Source of the DNA: Theionarchaea archaeon
GTDB lineage: Archaea; Methanobacteriota_B; Thermococci; Methanofastidiosales; SZ-28-30
NCBI GenBank assembly: GCA_018992685.1
Contig: JACVGT010000003.1
Location: 1 to 64,000 of the forward strand
Length of the DNA: 64,000 bases
Direction: 5' to 3'
The translations under genes and the position numbers were made by a program. Under the pieces are notes generated by a model, which did no database searches, was not told the origin of the DNA, and saw nothing but the letters and a program-made list of their open reading frames with translations. Of the stretch, positions 8,427 through 17,422 are shown piece after piece. The first letter of the stretch is position 1. Every line of letters begins with the position of its first letter.

Positions 8427-9155
8427 ATGAAAGAGTTATATGTGTTGGGAATTTGCGGTAGTCAGAGGAAGGGGGGAAATACAGAAAAAGCCTTAGACAT
8501 GGTTCTGTCTGCCCTTTCAGATCATGGCATTAAGACAGAGCTTGTGCAGCTCCACAACAAGGACGTGAAAGCGTGTATCTCCTGCAGATACTGCAGAGCA
8601 ATGCCGGTTGTGGAATGCAGCATAAAGGATGACTTCTATCCTGAGATCTTTGAGAAAATGGTCAAAGCAGACGGCATTATACTTGGTGCCCCGGTCTACT
8701 TTGGCAGCATACCAGCCAAGATGAAAGGACTCCTGGAAAGAGCAGGAATGCTCAGTGAAGGAAGGATCAGCATTGAGACTCCAGTTGATGACAAAAAGTG
8801 GCCCGGAGCACATTCCGGAATTAAATCAGATAAGAAAACGAAAGGAGGAGGCCTCTACAAGGGAAAAGTGGGTGGTGCTATCGTTACCACCCGGAGGACA
8901 GGAGCCAATGCTGCCCTGGCTGAATTGCTGATGTGGTTCATGATCTGCAATTTCACTGTGGTCAGTTCTTCTTATTGGACGGTGCTCATAGGCGGGAAGC
9001 GAATACCAGACGCTGTCAGATTCAAGAAAGAAGGAAAGGAATATTGGACCTCAGATCTGTCCAAGGACACCCTGGAACAGGATGAGGAAGGTAGAGAAGA
9101 CCTCGTCGACTTTGCAGAAAACTTTCAAGATGTGCTGTCCAGGTTGCGGGGCTGA
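8427..9155 (+). CDS. Iron-sulfur flavoprotein (Isf/FMN reductase family), paralogue 2
   Basis: A 242-residue relative of the proteins at 3754 and 15568. It keeps the FMN loop GICGSQRKGGN, the compact cysteines (CISCRYC followed by EC after six residues), SPVYFGS-like GAPVYFGS, and the shared TTRRTGANAALAELLMWFM block. It differs in an inserted lysine-rich segment around residues 125-150 and in its acidic C-terminus, so it is an older paralogue, not a recent copy. The ATG follows GAGAGGTGACATC. It sits between the MoaD-like carrier and the LUD gene in the AOR operon and probably works with the AOR as an electron acceptor. Confidence 0.8.
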   Translation: MKELYVLGICGSQRKGGNTEKALDMVLSALSDHGIKTELVQLHNKDVKACISCRYCRAMPVVECSIKDDFYPEIFEKMVKADGIILGAPVYFGSIPAKMKGLLERAGMLSEGRISIETPVDDKKWPGAHSGIKSDKKTKGGGLYKGKVGGAIVTTRRTGANAALAELLMWFMICNFTVVSSSYWTVLIGGKRIPDAVRFKKEGKEYWTSDLSKDTLEQDEEGREDLVDFAENFQDVLSRLRG

Positions 9156-9170
9156 AGAACAGGTGAGCAC

Positions 9171-9872
9171 ATGACTGAGAATATTCTCAAAGAGACTGCA
9201 CACGCTCTGAGACAACACGGATTCAACACACAGATAGTCTCTACCCGAGAAGAAGCCTGTGCTGCCATTTTGAGCCATATCCCACTGAATTCTCTGGTAG
9301 GAATTGGAGATTCGGCCACAGTGCGCCAGATTGGAATAATAGAAGCTCTGCACACACGAGGAACCAGTATTATCAACCCCTTTAGAGGGAAATTTCGTCG
9401 TGAGACTGCTGTGGCCAGTCTTCTGGCAGATATCTTTCTCACAGGAATCAATGCAGTCACCACAGAGGGCAGCCTGGTGGATGTCGATGGGGCAGGAAAC
9501 CGTATTGCAGGGACTATTTTTGGTCCACCCGAAGTTCTGGTGGTCGCAGGGCAGAATAAGATAGTCAAAAACGTCAATGAAGCTGTGGAAAGACTTAAAA
9601 CAGTCATTGCACCCCGCCATGCTGCAGGAATGGGATATTCCCTCCCCTGCACACAAATAGGTACCTGTCAGGACTGCAATTCGCCAAAGCGGATTTGCCG
9701 GATAGAAGCAGTCATTCGTCGGGCGCCCATGTACACTCAAACTACCGTGCTTCTCGTGGGAGAAGATCTTGGGCTGAGCTGGGATCCTCATTGGGCACCT
9801 GAAAGAATTAGGAAAATTCACACGCAGTACCTCAGTCATGTGTGGAATCCTGCAGCTCAAGAGCCATTTTGA
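9171..9872 (+). CDS. LUD domain protein (LutC/YkgG-like)
   Basis: The 233 residues match the LUD (DUF162) family: VGIGDSATVRQIG near residue 42, an INAVTTEGSLVDVDGAGNR block, and GPPEVLVVAGQNKIVKN. Family members are linked to lactate or other hydroxy-acid oxidation in complexes with iron-sulfur proteins. A cysteine group in the last third (CTQIGTCQDC, plus C at ICR) could bind a metal. It is the last gene of the AOR operon; a T-rich tract follows near 9895-9916. A role in oxidising an organic acid produced by the pathway is plausible but not shown. Confidence 0.78.
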   Translation: MTENILKETAHALRQHGFNTQIVSTREEACAAILSHIPLNSLVGIGDSATVRQIGIIEALHTRGTSIINPFRGKFRRETAVASLLADIFLTGINAVTTEGSLVDVDGAGNRIAGTIFGPPEVLVVAGQNKIVKNVNEAVERLKTVIAPRHAAGMGYSLPCTQIGTCQDCNSPKRICRIEAVIRRAPMYTQTTVLLVGEDLGLSWDPHWAPERIRKIHTQYLSHVWNPAAQEPF

Positions 9873-10210
9873 AGAGTTCGTGGAGGAGGTGCTGTACCCT
9901 CTTTTCTCTTTTCTTAGGGAGGGATTGAACTAATTGATCAAATAATACGTCCTAACGTATTTGTATGATCTCCCCAAGGTCGCCACTAATGCATTCTGGA
10001 CAGCCAAATGCACCAAGCTTGCTCGTGGTTAGAACAAATAGTCCCGGGAAGCAACTAAAAGGAATATGTGGAGATGAAAATGTTGGCAATTCGACACTCA
10101 GCGAAACTTTCAGCAATCAGGGAAATTCGTTCCAGCGTAGGTGTGCCAGAAACATGGTGATTGTGGGGATTAGACACAGTGGAATATTCACCCTATAGAA
10201 ATTATCAGTT
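9873..10210 (+). other. Intergenic stretch between AOR operon and importer operon
   Basis: A T-rich run near 9895-9916 may end the AOR operon. No convincing gene is present: a 77-codon frame at 9965 lacks a ribosome binding site and any recognisable composition. The rest leads into the shared promoter element at 10211. Confidence 0.4.
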
Positions 10211-10250
10211 CTGACAATTTGCAGCATTGTACTACCGAAAAACTTATAAA
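10211..10250 (+). promoter_or_regulatory. Conserved promoter/operator element, copy 2 (diverged)
   Basis: It shares CTGACAATTTG, GCATTGTA and TACCGAAA plus the TATA core CTTATAAAT with the elements at 3674 and 15488, but lacks about ten bases between the first two blocks. It drives the ABC importer operon, with a leader of roughly 35 nt before the ATG at 10305. Confidence 0.65.
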
Positions 10251-10304
10251 TATCTTAAAGACTGCTAGGAGATAGGAGCTAACCATGAGAACGGAGGAAC
10301 AAAT

Positions 10305-11405
10305 ATGATGAGAAAAACGAGAAAAGTTTCCATCACCCTAGTCTTGTGCTTGGCGATGGCAGCTCTTGTGGTAAGTGGCTGTATTTCGCAGGAAGAAGAA
10401 AAAACAACCACTGAAACAACGCCCCCCGAAAAACAGAAGGTCGTTCTTGGAACATTTGCAGGCCCCTACGAGGACTACGTCAAGGAAATCGCCGCAGGCT
10501 TTGAAGCAGAGACCGGCATTCAAGTGGAAGTCGTTGCCGTGAACAGTGACAATGAATGGATTTCGAAAATAAAACTGTGGGGAGATGAGCCTGAAGTTCA
10601 TGTCATGTATCTTGGATTACCTCGATTCATCCGAGGAGCCCTTGATGGATTGTGGGCACCTTTGGATATGGACAACATACCTCAATGGAAGAACCTGTAC
10701 CAGGTCGGGCTGGATGCAGGAAAAGGTACAGACGGTGTACAGTATGGAGTACCCTATGACTTTGCAGCCTGGGGTATAATCTACCAGAATGAGCGAGTGT
10801 CAGAGCCCCCCACATCCTGGAAGGACCTCTGGAATGTTGAGAAGTTCGGCAATGTGGGAAGCGAGACCTGGTTTGATCAGTTCTATGCTGCCACAGGAGT
10901 AACCTGGGGCTATGCGCCGGAGCAGTACGAAGAGATTATTGCAAAGATAAAAGAACTGCAGGGTACCGGCGGATTCAGACTTGCCGAATCATATTCCAAG
11001 ATGCAGACTATGCTGCAGATGGGAGATATCAACATGGCAGGGTGCTGGGACGGAAGAGCCTACACCTTTGAGAAAGCAGGTGTTAATGTAGGATGGGTCA
11101 TTCCACAGGAAGGTGCAGTGGCCTGGATTGGACTTCTTGCCATACCTAAGGGTGTTCCCAACCAGGAACTGGCTGAAAAGCTCATTGACTACATTATCAG
11201 CCCAGGTCCTCAGCTGACCTTTGTGGATCTGATTCACTACGGGTCTCCCAACAAGCTCACCCAGCTGACTCCTGAACTGCAGGCCATGGTAGTAGATGGA
11301 GAACAGGAAGTCAACTCTCTGATAGGAATGGAATACTACTGGTTCATGGCTCAGCACTATGATGAGATTCAGGAGTTGTGGGAGCGAGAAATTCTTGGAG
11401 GATGA
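10305..11405 (+). CDS. ABC importer substrate-binding lipoprotein (spermidine/putrescine type)
   Basis: The 366-residue protein begins with a lipoprotein signal: basic residues, a hydrophobic stretch and lipobox VSGC with Cys26 as the anchor. A Thr/Glu-rich linker follows, then a periplasmic-binding-protein fold of the family that contains PotD and ferric-iron binders (VVLGTFAGPYEDYVKEIAAG, YGVPYDFAAWGIIYQN). It would capture a solute outside the membrane for the permeases at 12569 and 13478. The ligand cannot be read from sequence; polyamines or other cationic organics are typical. GGAGGA precedes ATG 10305; ATG 10308 is equally possible. Confidence 0.85.
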   Translation: MMRKTRKVSITLVLCLAMAALVVSGCISQEEEKTTTETTPPEKQKVVLGTFAGPYEDYVKEIAAGFEAETGIQVEVVAVNSDNEWISKIKLWGDEPEVHVMYLGLPRFIRGALDGLWAPLDMDNIPQWKNLYQVGLDAGKGTDGVQYGVPYDFAAWGIIYQNERVSEPPTSWKDLWNVEKFGNVGSETWFDQFYAATGVTWGYAPEQYEEIIAKIKELQGTGGFRLAESYSKMQTMLQMGDINMAGCWDGRAYTFEKAGVNVGWVIPQEGAVAWIGLLAIPKGVPNQELAEKLIDYIISPGPQLTFVDLIHYGSPNKLTQLTPELQAMVVDGEQEVNSLIGMEYYWFMAQHYDEIQELWEREILGG

Positions 11406-11413
11406 AGAAAATT

Positions 11414-11436
11414 ACTTTATTTTTTTCCTTTTTTTG
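11414..11436 (+). terminator. Oligo-T terminator or attenuator after the binding protein
   Basis: A run of almost only T follows the binding-protein stop. Archaeal RNA polymerase can terminate at such tracts, so part of the transcripts may stop here, which would give more binding protein than transporter. Confidence 0.4.
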
Positions 11437-11462
11437 AAATACAGTAAACATAGGTGATTGAA

Positions 11463-12572
11463 ATGGTCATGCCAACTGAGAGAAGGAAAAGTTCAACTTT
11501 GACGGTAGAGTCTTTGACAAAAGTTTTCGGAAATCATACAGCTGTAGATGAGATTTCCTTTCAGACAATCCCGGGGGAGATAACAGCGTTCCTTGGCCCC
11601 AGTGGATGCGGAAAAACCACTACTCTCAGGATTATTGCGGGGTTAGAAAGTCCCACCAGCGGGAGTGTGTACATTGACGGGGAGCAGGTCAATGACGTCC
11701 CTGCTCATAGAAGAGACATTGGACTCGTATTTCAAGATTATGCATTATTTCCTCATATGACAGTACGGCAAAACATTGAGTTTGGCCTGAAGATTAAGGG
11801 GTTGAATCAGCAGGAAATTCAGGAAAGACTGGAAAAATCTCTGACTCAGGTGAATTTGGCAGGGAAGGAAGACAGATATCCCCAGCAGCTCAGTGGAGGA
11901 GAGCAGCAACGAGTGGCTGTGGCAAGAACACTGGTCACGCAGCCCCGCGTTCTCCTCTTTGATGAGCCCTTGAGCAACCTGGATGCCAAACTGCGGGAAT
12001 CCACGAGGCTGGAACTTCATAACCTGCAGAGAAAGCTGGGCATCACATCAATTTATGTTACTCATGATCAGATTGAAGCATTTGCCATTGCAGACAAGAT
12101 CATGTTGATGAACAAGGGAAAGATTGATCAATTCGGCACACCTGAGGAGATCTACGCCAGTCCGCGAACAGCATTCGCAGCTGACTTCATTGGAACATCA
12201 AATATTCTAGAAACGACTGTGCGATCAGTTAACCAAGGAATATGTACACTAGCTCTTAAGAATGGTCAGATGATTACAGGATTCGCAGTGGGGAAAGCCT
12301 CTGAAGTTTCACCGGGAGATCACCTCCTGGTAATGATCAGAACACAGAAGATCAGAATGACCAATACCAAACCAGAAAGGGGTCAGGTAAATATTCTGCC
12401 TGGAAAATGTCTGTATAAGGTCTTTCTCGGTGACTCCACCCGATGTCTCCTGGATGCTGAAGGCATCAGGCTCACTGCTGACTGTGAGAGTGAATGCGTC
12501 ACCAATGTGAGAGAGGGAGATGTCTATGTCTCCTTTGACGTGAGCGCAGTGGTTCCGGTAGGGAGAGGGTGA
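11463..12572 (+). CDS. ABC importer ATP-binding protein (PotA-like)
   Basis: The 369-residue ATPase shows Walker A GPSGCGKT at residues 45-52, a Q-loop in VFQDYALFP, the signature LSGGEQQRVAVAR and Walker B LLFDEPLSNLDAKLRE, followed by the switch histidine in YVTHDQ. The C-terminal 120 residues form the TOBE regulatory domain typical of polyamine and sugar importers. The frame opens at GTG 11454; ATG 11463 or 11469 is preferred because AGGTG at 11452 then serves as ribosome binding site. It powers uptake through the two permeases that follow directly. Confidence 0.9.
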   Translation: MVMPTERRKSSTLTVESLTKVFGNHTAVDEISFQTIPGEITAFLGPSGCGKTTTLRIIAGLESPTSGSVYIDGEQVNDVPAHRRDIGLVFQDYALFPHMTVRQNIEFGLKIKGLNQQEIQERLEKSLTQVNLAGKEDRYPQQLSGGEQQRVAVARTLVTQPRVLLFDEPLSNLDAKLRESTRLELHNLQRKLGITSIYVTHDQIEAFAIADKIMLMNKGKIDQFGTPEEIYASPRTAFAADFIGTSNILETTVRSVNQGICTLALKNGQMITGFAVGKASEVSPGDHLLVMIRTQKIRMTNTKPERGQVNILPGKCLYKVFLGDSTRCLLDAEGIRLTADCESECVTNVREGDVYVSFDVSAVVPVGRG

Positions 12573-13477
12573 CTGTGGCACCACGGTTCCTTTCTACACT
12601 TGGAGAAAGAATGGGTGCTCTGACGACGAGACGGGCAGGAGCTCTGCTGCTCAGTCCCCTACTTGTCTGTTATGCAGTGGCTTTCATTGCCCCAATCGTC
12701 CTGCTGTTCATAACGAGTTTTGTGGTGGGGAGAGGGTACTATCAACCTGGAACATCCCTGACCACAGAACACTACGTTCACGTGTTTACTGATTCATTTT
12801 ATCAAAAGGTCCTTCTCAATACCCTGGCAATGGGCGTCTATACTACGTGTCTCACTCTGCTCCTAGGATATCCTCTAGCCTATCACCACGCACGGGCCAG
12901 CTCAAAAACCAAAGGGCTGCTGACTATCCTTGTCATTTCGCCCATGTTTGTCTCTCTGGTGGTGAGAGGATATGCATGGTCCATCATGCTTTCAGATCAT
13001 GGGGTGGTCAACAACCTGCTGATGTGGTTTGGGATCATTAACGAGCCTGTGCGGCTGCTGAACACCATGAAAGCAGTGGTTGTGGGAATGGTCAACGTCA
13101 TGCTGCCCTTCATGGTGCTGCCCATTTCCAGTGCAGTAGAAAGCATCAATCCTCACATAGAAGAAAGTGCGTATGTTCTGGGAGCAGGAAAGCTGTACAC
13201 CTTCTTCAAGGTGATCTTTCCATTGAGTCTCCCCGGCGTCATTGCAGGGACTGTGATGACCTTTGCCATAACCATGTCAAGTTTTGTAATGCCTGCACTT
13301 CTGGGCGGACCTGGATTCCAGGTTTTCGGTACTATTATCTACAATAGAATCTTGCTCATCAGCAACTGGCCAGTGGGTGCTGCCATGGCCTTCATCCTGG
13401 TGGCTATTGTGGTTCTTGTCATGTACTTCCAGGAGCGGCTCTTATCTGTTCTCACCAAAAGACGGAGGTTGACGTAA
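12569..13477 (+). CDS. ABC importer permease (PotB-like)
   Basis: A protein of about 302 residues with six predicted membrane segments and the cytoplasmic EAA loop (ESAYVLGAGKLYTFFKVIFPLS) that contacts the ATPase. The GTG at 12569 overlaps the ATPase stop by four bases, so translation is coupled; ATG 12611 is a shorter alternative. It pairs with the permease at 13478 to form the transmembrane channel. Confidence 0.87.
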   Translation: MTVAPRFLSTLGERMGALTTRRAGALLLSPLLVCYAVAFIAPIVLLFITSFVVGRGYYQPGTSLTTEHYVHVFTDSFYQKVLLNTLAMGVYTTCLTLLLGYPLAYHHARASSKTKGLLTILVISPMFVSLVVRGYAWSIMLSDHGVVNNLLMWFGIINEPVRLLNTMKAVVVGMVNVMLPFMVLPISSAVESINPHIEESAYVLGAGKLYTFFKVIFPLSLPGVIAGTVMTFAITMSSFVMPALLGGPGFQVFGTIIYNRILLISNWPVGAAMAFILVAIVVLVMYFQERLLSVLTKRRRLT

Positions 13478-14278
13478 ATGATTCTGGACAGACTGTACAA
13501 ACTGTACGTCTACGTGATGTACTTTTTCATCCTCATTCCCCTAATCATCATCGTGGGAACCTCATTCACCACATCCCAGTATGTGACCTTCCCTCCAGAA
13601 GGGTTTTCCCTCAAGTGGTTTGTGCGTGTCTTGACCTCCTATAGCTGGATGTTCTCCTTCTTCTTGAGTGCGGTGATTGCCCTGGTTTCCATGGGAATTG
13701 CCATTCTCGTCTCCTTGCCTGCTGCCAAAGCACTGGCAAAGCATAGGGTCACATTCCTGGGACGGGATGTGGGAGTTACCCTGCGCACCCTGTTCTTGTC
13801 TCCCATTGTCATCCCCATGATCGTGTTTGGGATTGGAATTGCCATTACGCTGCAGACTCTAGGATTGTACGGTACCTTCCCTGGACTGGTCATTGGTCAC
13901 CTGATCATCGTGGTTCCTTACGTTTTGCGCTCCCTCATCGTGAGTTTTGAAGGAATCCCTGATTCTGTGGAAGAAGCAGCCATTACACTCGGTGCTACCC
14001 CGATTAAGACCTTCTTCAAAGTGACGCTCCCCATGGCAAAATCTGGATTGATTGCGGGGTCTCTCTTCGCATTCATCTGGTCCTTCGAGAATGTCACGGT
14101 GTCCATCTTTCTGGCAGTACCAGGATTGACTCCCCTGCCCATTAGGATGTGGGGGTATCTCTCTGAGTTTGCAGACCCCTCCCTGTGTGCTGTGGCCACT
14201 ATCTTCATCGTGGTAGCCTTTGGTGTCTTCCTCGCGATATACCGCAAGATGGGAAAGGCTTCCATGTTTGCAGTATAG
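13478..14278 (+). CDS. ABC importer permease (PotC-like)
   Basis: The 266-residue membrane protein has six predicted segments and an EAA loop (EEAAITLGATPIKTFFKVTLP). Its ATG directly follows the stop of the PotB-like permease with no spacer. Together the four genes make a complete polyamine-class importer. The PotB/PotC order matches bacterial spermidine/putrescine operons. Confidence 0.88.
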   Translation: MILDRLYKLYVYVMYFFILIPLIIIVGTSFTTSQYVTFPPEGFSLKWFVRVLTSYSWMFSFFLSAVIALVSMGIAILVSLPAAKALAKHRVTFLGRDVGVTLRTLFLSPIVIPMIVFGIGIAITLQTLGLYGTFPGLVIGHLIIVVPYVLRSLIVSFEGIPDSVEEAAITLGATPIKTFFKVTLPMAKSGLIAGSLFAFIWSFENVTVSIFLAVPGLTPLPIRMWGYLSEFADPSLCAVATIFIVVAFGVFLAIYRKMGKASMFAV

Positions 14279-14287
14279 CTGAGTCCT

Positions 14288-15442
14288 ATGGGTTCCTCAC
14301 GGTATCAGTTCCTGGCTTTGGTGACAGTGGGCGGGCTAATCAGCTATGTGGCGAAAATGCTAATCCCGCCCCTGCTCCCCATTCTTCAGGATGAATTTGC
14401 CATAACCAATTTTCAGGCAGGATTGCTCATGACCGGATACATGGGAGCATATGCTCTGGCCCAGATACCTTCTGGGTTACTGGGAGAGAAATTCGGGAGA
14501 CGACGAGTCATGGCCATAGGCATGGCAGGGTCAGCAGTGACCTCTCTCCTGGTGGCTTTTTCACAATCATATGTCCACATACTCTTGCTGCGGATGTTGT
14601 TCGGGGTTTTTTCGGGGAACTACTACACTCCCGCTACGTCCATTCTGGCCCAGAGATTCAGTGCAAAAGAACGCGGAATGGCGCAGGGAATTTTGATGAT
14701 GGGAGTGCCTGCAGGAACAGCTCTGGCTCCTCTTCTTGCCCTGCCTGTTTCTGAGCAGTGGGGATGGAGAATGAGTTTTCTCCTGGTTTCTTTGGCTGGA
14801 ATTGCAGTTTCGATTCTGTTCTACATACTCACTGAGGAGAAGAAGGAACCCACGCACATGAGAGATCAGATGGTATGGTCTTCCCACATATTCACTATTG
14901 GTATATGCTCTTTTTTCACGGGGGCTACAGTATTTGGATTTCTAACATTTTTCCCGAAGTTTCTTCTATCCAAAGGACTGGAACCAGAGACAGCAGCCTT
15001 TCTCTTCTCAATGCTGGCAATATCAGGACTTGTTGCTGTACCAGCATGCGGGAGACTGTCAGATATTTTGGGACGATTCAAGGTGCTGCTGATATTATTC
15101 ACTGTGCTCTTATTGTCACTTATGGGGTTCTTATTGGTGCCTCCTCGCTTTTTTCCTGTTCTTGTCATACCTACAGGGGCTGTTCTTTCCGGTTACGTTC
15201 CTCCCCTGATGGCGTTTGTAGCTGACCTGTCTCCCGTCAGGGCTCGAGGTTTCTGGATCGGGTATCTCAATACCATGGCATTCGTGGGCGCTGCTTTTGG
15301 CTCAGCCATGGCGGGACTCATCCTTGATCACTATACTTATTCTGAGTTGATTCAGTTCTTCGTCGTGCTGGTGCTGGTCGCCTTGATCATTTACCTGGCA
15401 AAGGTGAGGACAATACCTCGAACTGTGTTGACTTCCAATTAA
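14288..15442 (+). CDS. Major facilitator superfamily transporter
   Basis: The 384-residue protein has about twelve membrane segments. The loop GEKFGRRRVMAIG between segments 2 and 3 is the MFS signature, repeated more weakly as GRLSDILGRFK in the second half. It starts nine bases after the PotC-like gene and likely belongs to the same transcript. It could import an alternative form of the substrate or export a product; direction cannot be told from sequence. Confidence 0.85.
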   Translation: MGSSRYQFLALVTVGGLISYVAKMLIPPLLPILQDEFAITNFQAGLLMTGYMGAYALAQIPSGLLGEKFGRRRVMAIGMAGSAVTSLLVAFSQSYVHILLLRMLFGVFSGNYYTPATSILAQRFSAKERGMAQGILMMGVPAGTALAPLLALPVSEQWGWRMSFLLVSLAGIAVSILFYILTEEKKEPTHMRDQMVWSSHIFTIGICSFFTGATVFGFLTFFPKFLLSKGLEPETAAFLFSMLAISGLVAVPACGRLSDILGRFKVLLILFTVLLLSLMGFLLVPPRFFPVLVIPTGAVLSGYVPPLMAFVADLSPVRARGFWIGYLNTMAFVGAAFGSAMAGLILDHYTYSELIQFFVVLVLVALIIYLAKVRTIPRTVLTSN

Positions 15443-15487
15443 CGTGCATCAGCCACTTAGAAGTAATGCAATAATTAGTCTCATCAA

Positions 15488-15540
15488 TTTGACAATTCCG
15501 ATGATTTGTTGCATTATAGTACCGAAATATTTATAAATTG
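15488..15540 (+). promoter_or_regulatory. Conserved promoter/operator element, copy 3
   Basis: This is identical over 53 bp to 3674-3726, including TTTGACAATT, the ACCGAAA BRE and the TATA core. The following ribosome-binding region differs, so the identity is bounded. It drives the third operon of the island. Confidence 0.7.
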
Positions 15541-15567
15541 AAAGGAGAACTGAGGTTGGTGATACGC

Positions 15568-16254
15568 ATGCCAAAAGTGATTGGAATTTGCGGAAGTGAA
15601 CGACTCAAAGGGAATACAGAGCAATTCATTCAACGCGCACTGGACGTCATTTCAGACTACGGTATCAAAACAGAGCTCATCACTCTTGCTGACAAGAATA
15701 TCAAGGGTGGCTGTATAGGCTGCATATGGTGCAGAGCTAACCGCGCAGAATGTTGCATAAAGGACGATTTCATGCCAATCTGGAAGAAGATGTATGAAGC
15801 CGATGGCATTATTGTGGGATCCCCTGTGTACTGGGGAAGTGCTACTGCCAAGATGAAAGCGGTCCTTGAAAGAGCAGGGACAGTCAGTGAGGGCAGAGAA
15901 CTGGGTAACGTAGATGGCCCGGTCAAAGATCTGGGCTGGCCATACGACGAAAAGCCCCCCGGCCTGTTCTACCACAAGGTGGGAGGAGCTATTGCCACCA
16001 CCCGGAGGACAGGAGCCAATGCAACCCTTGCCGAATTACTGATGTGGTTCATGATCAACAACTTCATTGTTGTGGGGTCCTCATACTGGACCATTGGTGT
16101 AGGAACCAAGAGAGTTGCCAAAGAGACGAAAGGTGGGAAAGCCGGAAGCACGCACACCACCACCATGCTGGAAACAGATGTGGAAGGAGCCGTTACCATC
16201 AAGCACTTTGGCGAGAATTTTGCGTGGGTTGTCAACAACCTTCACGGAAAATAA
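15568..16254 (+). CDS. Iron-sulfur flavoprotein (Isf/FMN reductase family), copy 3
   Basis: This is a near-identical copy of the gene at 3754, including its promoter. The two differ mainly in two patches: the cysteine region (here CIGCIWCRANRAECC, with an extra adjacent cysteine) and a stretch around residues 85-110. In those patches the copy is closer to the paralogue at 8427 (ECxIKDDF), which suggests gene conversion. The patchy change of the cluster region may tune redox potential or partner choice. The start is ATG 15568 or GTG 15559; the TTG at 15538 lies in the TATA region. It opens the third operon. Confidence 0.82.
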   Translation: MPKVIGICGSERLKGNTEQFIQRALDVISDYGIKTELITLADKNIKGGCIGCIWCRANRAECCIKDDFMPIWKKMYEADGIIVGSPVYWGSATAKMKAVLERAGTVSEGRELGNVDGPVKDLGWPYDEKPPGLFYHKVGGAIATTRRTGANATLAELLMWFMINNFIVVGSSYWTIGVGTKRVAKETKGGKAGSTHTTTMLETDVEGAVTIKHFGENFAWVVNNLHGK

Positions 16255-16294
16255 GTGGAATGAACCACATTTTTTTATTTTATGAGGTGAGAAC

Positions 16295-17422
16295 ATGCAT
16301 GAAATTCCCCTTGTAGACCTTGCACGGCAGTATCAGAGTATCAAACACGAAATTGATACAGTAATCCAGAGAGTACTGGAGAAGGGAATATTCGTATTAG
16401 GAGAGAACGTACAGAAGTTTGAAGAAGAGTTTTCCCGGTATTGTGGTGTCCGCTACGGAATAGGAGTCAACTCTGCTACTGATGCTCTGACTATTGCGTT
16501 GAAAGCTGTAGGAGTAAAAGAGGGAGATGAAGTCTTAGTACCTGCAAACAGCTTCATTGCGACAGCCAATGTTGTAGTATTCTGTGGAGCAACCCCTGTT
16601 TTTGTTGATGTAGAACCAGATACCCTGAATATGGATCCTGAGAAGGCTGTGAGAGCAATAACAAAGAAAACCAAAGCGATAATTCCCGTTCATCTCCATG
16701 GACATCCCGCAGATATGGACCCTCTTCTTGAGGCTGCTGAGGATCATGACCTGGCCGTCATCGAAGATGTGGCTCAGGCAATCAATGCCCTGTACAAGGG
16801 AAAGAAAGTGGGATCTTTGGGCGACATTGGCTGCTTTAGCTTTTACCCCAGCAAGAACCTGGGAGCATATGGTGACGGAGGATTGAATGTCACCGACAAT
16901 GATGAACTGGCTGAAAGAATCCGTCTCCTCAGGAATTACGGGAGAATAGAAAAAGAGTATAAGCAAACCTATGTTCACCGGCTGATTGGGTACAACAGCA
17001 GGCTTGATGAACTGCAGGCTGCTATCCTTCGGTTGAAACTTACGTACCTGGACGGGTGGACTGACAGGAAACGAGAGATCAGCAAGGAGTATACCAAAGG
17101 GTTTGAAGGGTCAGATGTTGAAGCACCTACTGAGAAAGAGTACGCTCGCCACGTGTACTGGGACTATTGCATCAAAGTGAAAGCCAGGGATGCCCTGGAG
17201 AAAGCTCTTCTTGACAAAGGAATCCACACTGCTGTGCTGTACCGGGTCCCCATACACTTGCAGGAAGCATACGCTTACATGGGGCTCAAAGAAGGCTCAT
17301 TCCCCGTAGCTGAGATGACGTGCAGGCACATTCTTTCTCTGCCCCTGTTCCCTGAACTCACTGAGGAGGAGATACAGTTCGTTATAACGCAGGTTAAGAA
17401 TATGGTGGGAGGATTACCATGA
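16295..17422 (+). CDS. DegT/DnrJ/EryC1/StrS family PLP aminotransferase
   Basis: The 375-residue enzyme has the family features: N-terminal GVNSATDALTIALKA, the PLP-contacting EDVAQAINA, and the Schiff-base lysine K187 in FYPSKNLGAYGDGG. Family members mostly aminate oxo-sugars, but this gene lies among amino-compound catabolic enzymes and away from the glycan genes at 48-57 kb. It may act on a non-sugar oxo compound here, or run in the deaminating direction; both are inference. GAGGTGAGAAC precedes the ATG, and the last four bases overlap the next gene. Confidence 0.85.
   Translation: MHEIPLVDLARQYQSIKHEIDTVIQRVLEKGIFVLGENVQKFEEEFSRYCGVRYGIGVNSATDALTIALKAVGVKEGDEVLVPANSFIATANVVVFCGATPVFVDVEPDTLNMDPEKAVRAITKKTKAIIPVHLHGHPADMDPLLEAAEDHDLAVIEDVAQAINALYKGKKVGSLGDIGCFSFYPSKNLGAYGDGGLNVTDNDELAERIRLLRNYGRIEKEYKQTYVHRLIGYNSRLDELQAAILRLKLTYLDGWTDRKREISKEYTKGFEGSDVEAPTEKEYARHVYWDYCIKVKARDALEKALLDKGIHTAVLYRVPIHLQEAYAYMGLKEGSFPVAEMTCRHILSLPLFPELTEEEIQFVITQVKNMVGGLP

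Noticed and set aside
9965-10198. 77-codon plus-strand frame between the AOR and importer operons
   Set aside because: No ribosome binding site or TATA at the right distance, composition unlike neighbours, and it runs into the conserved promoter area.
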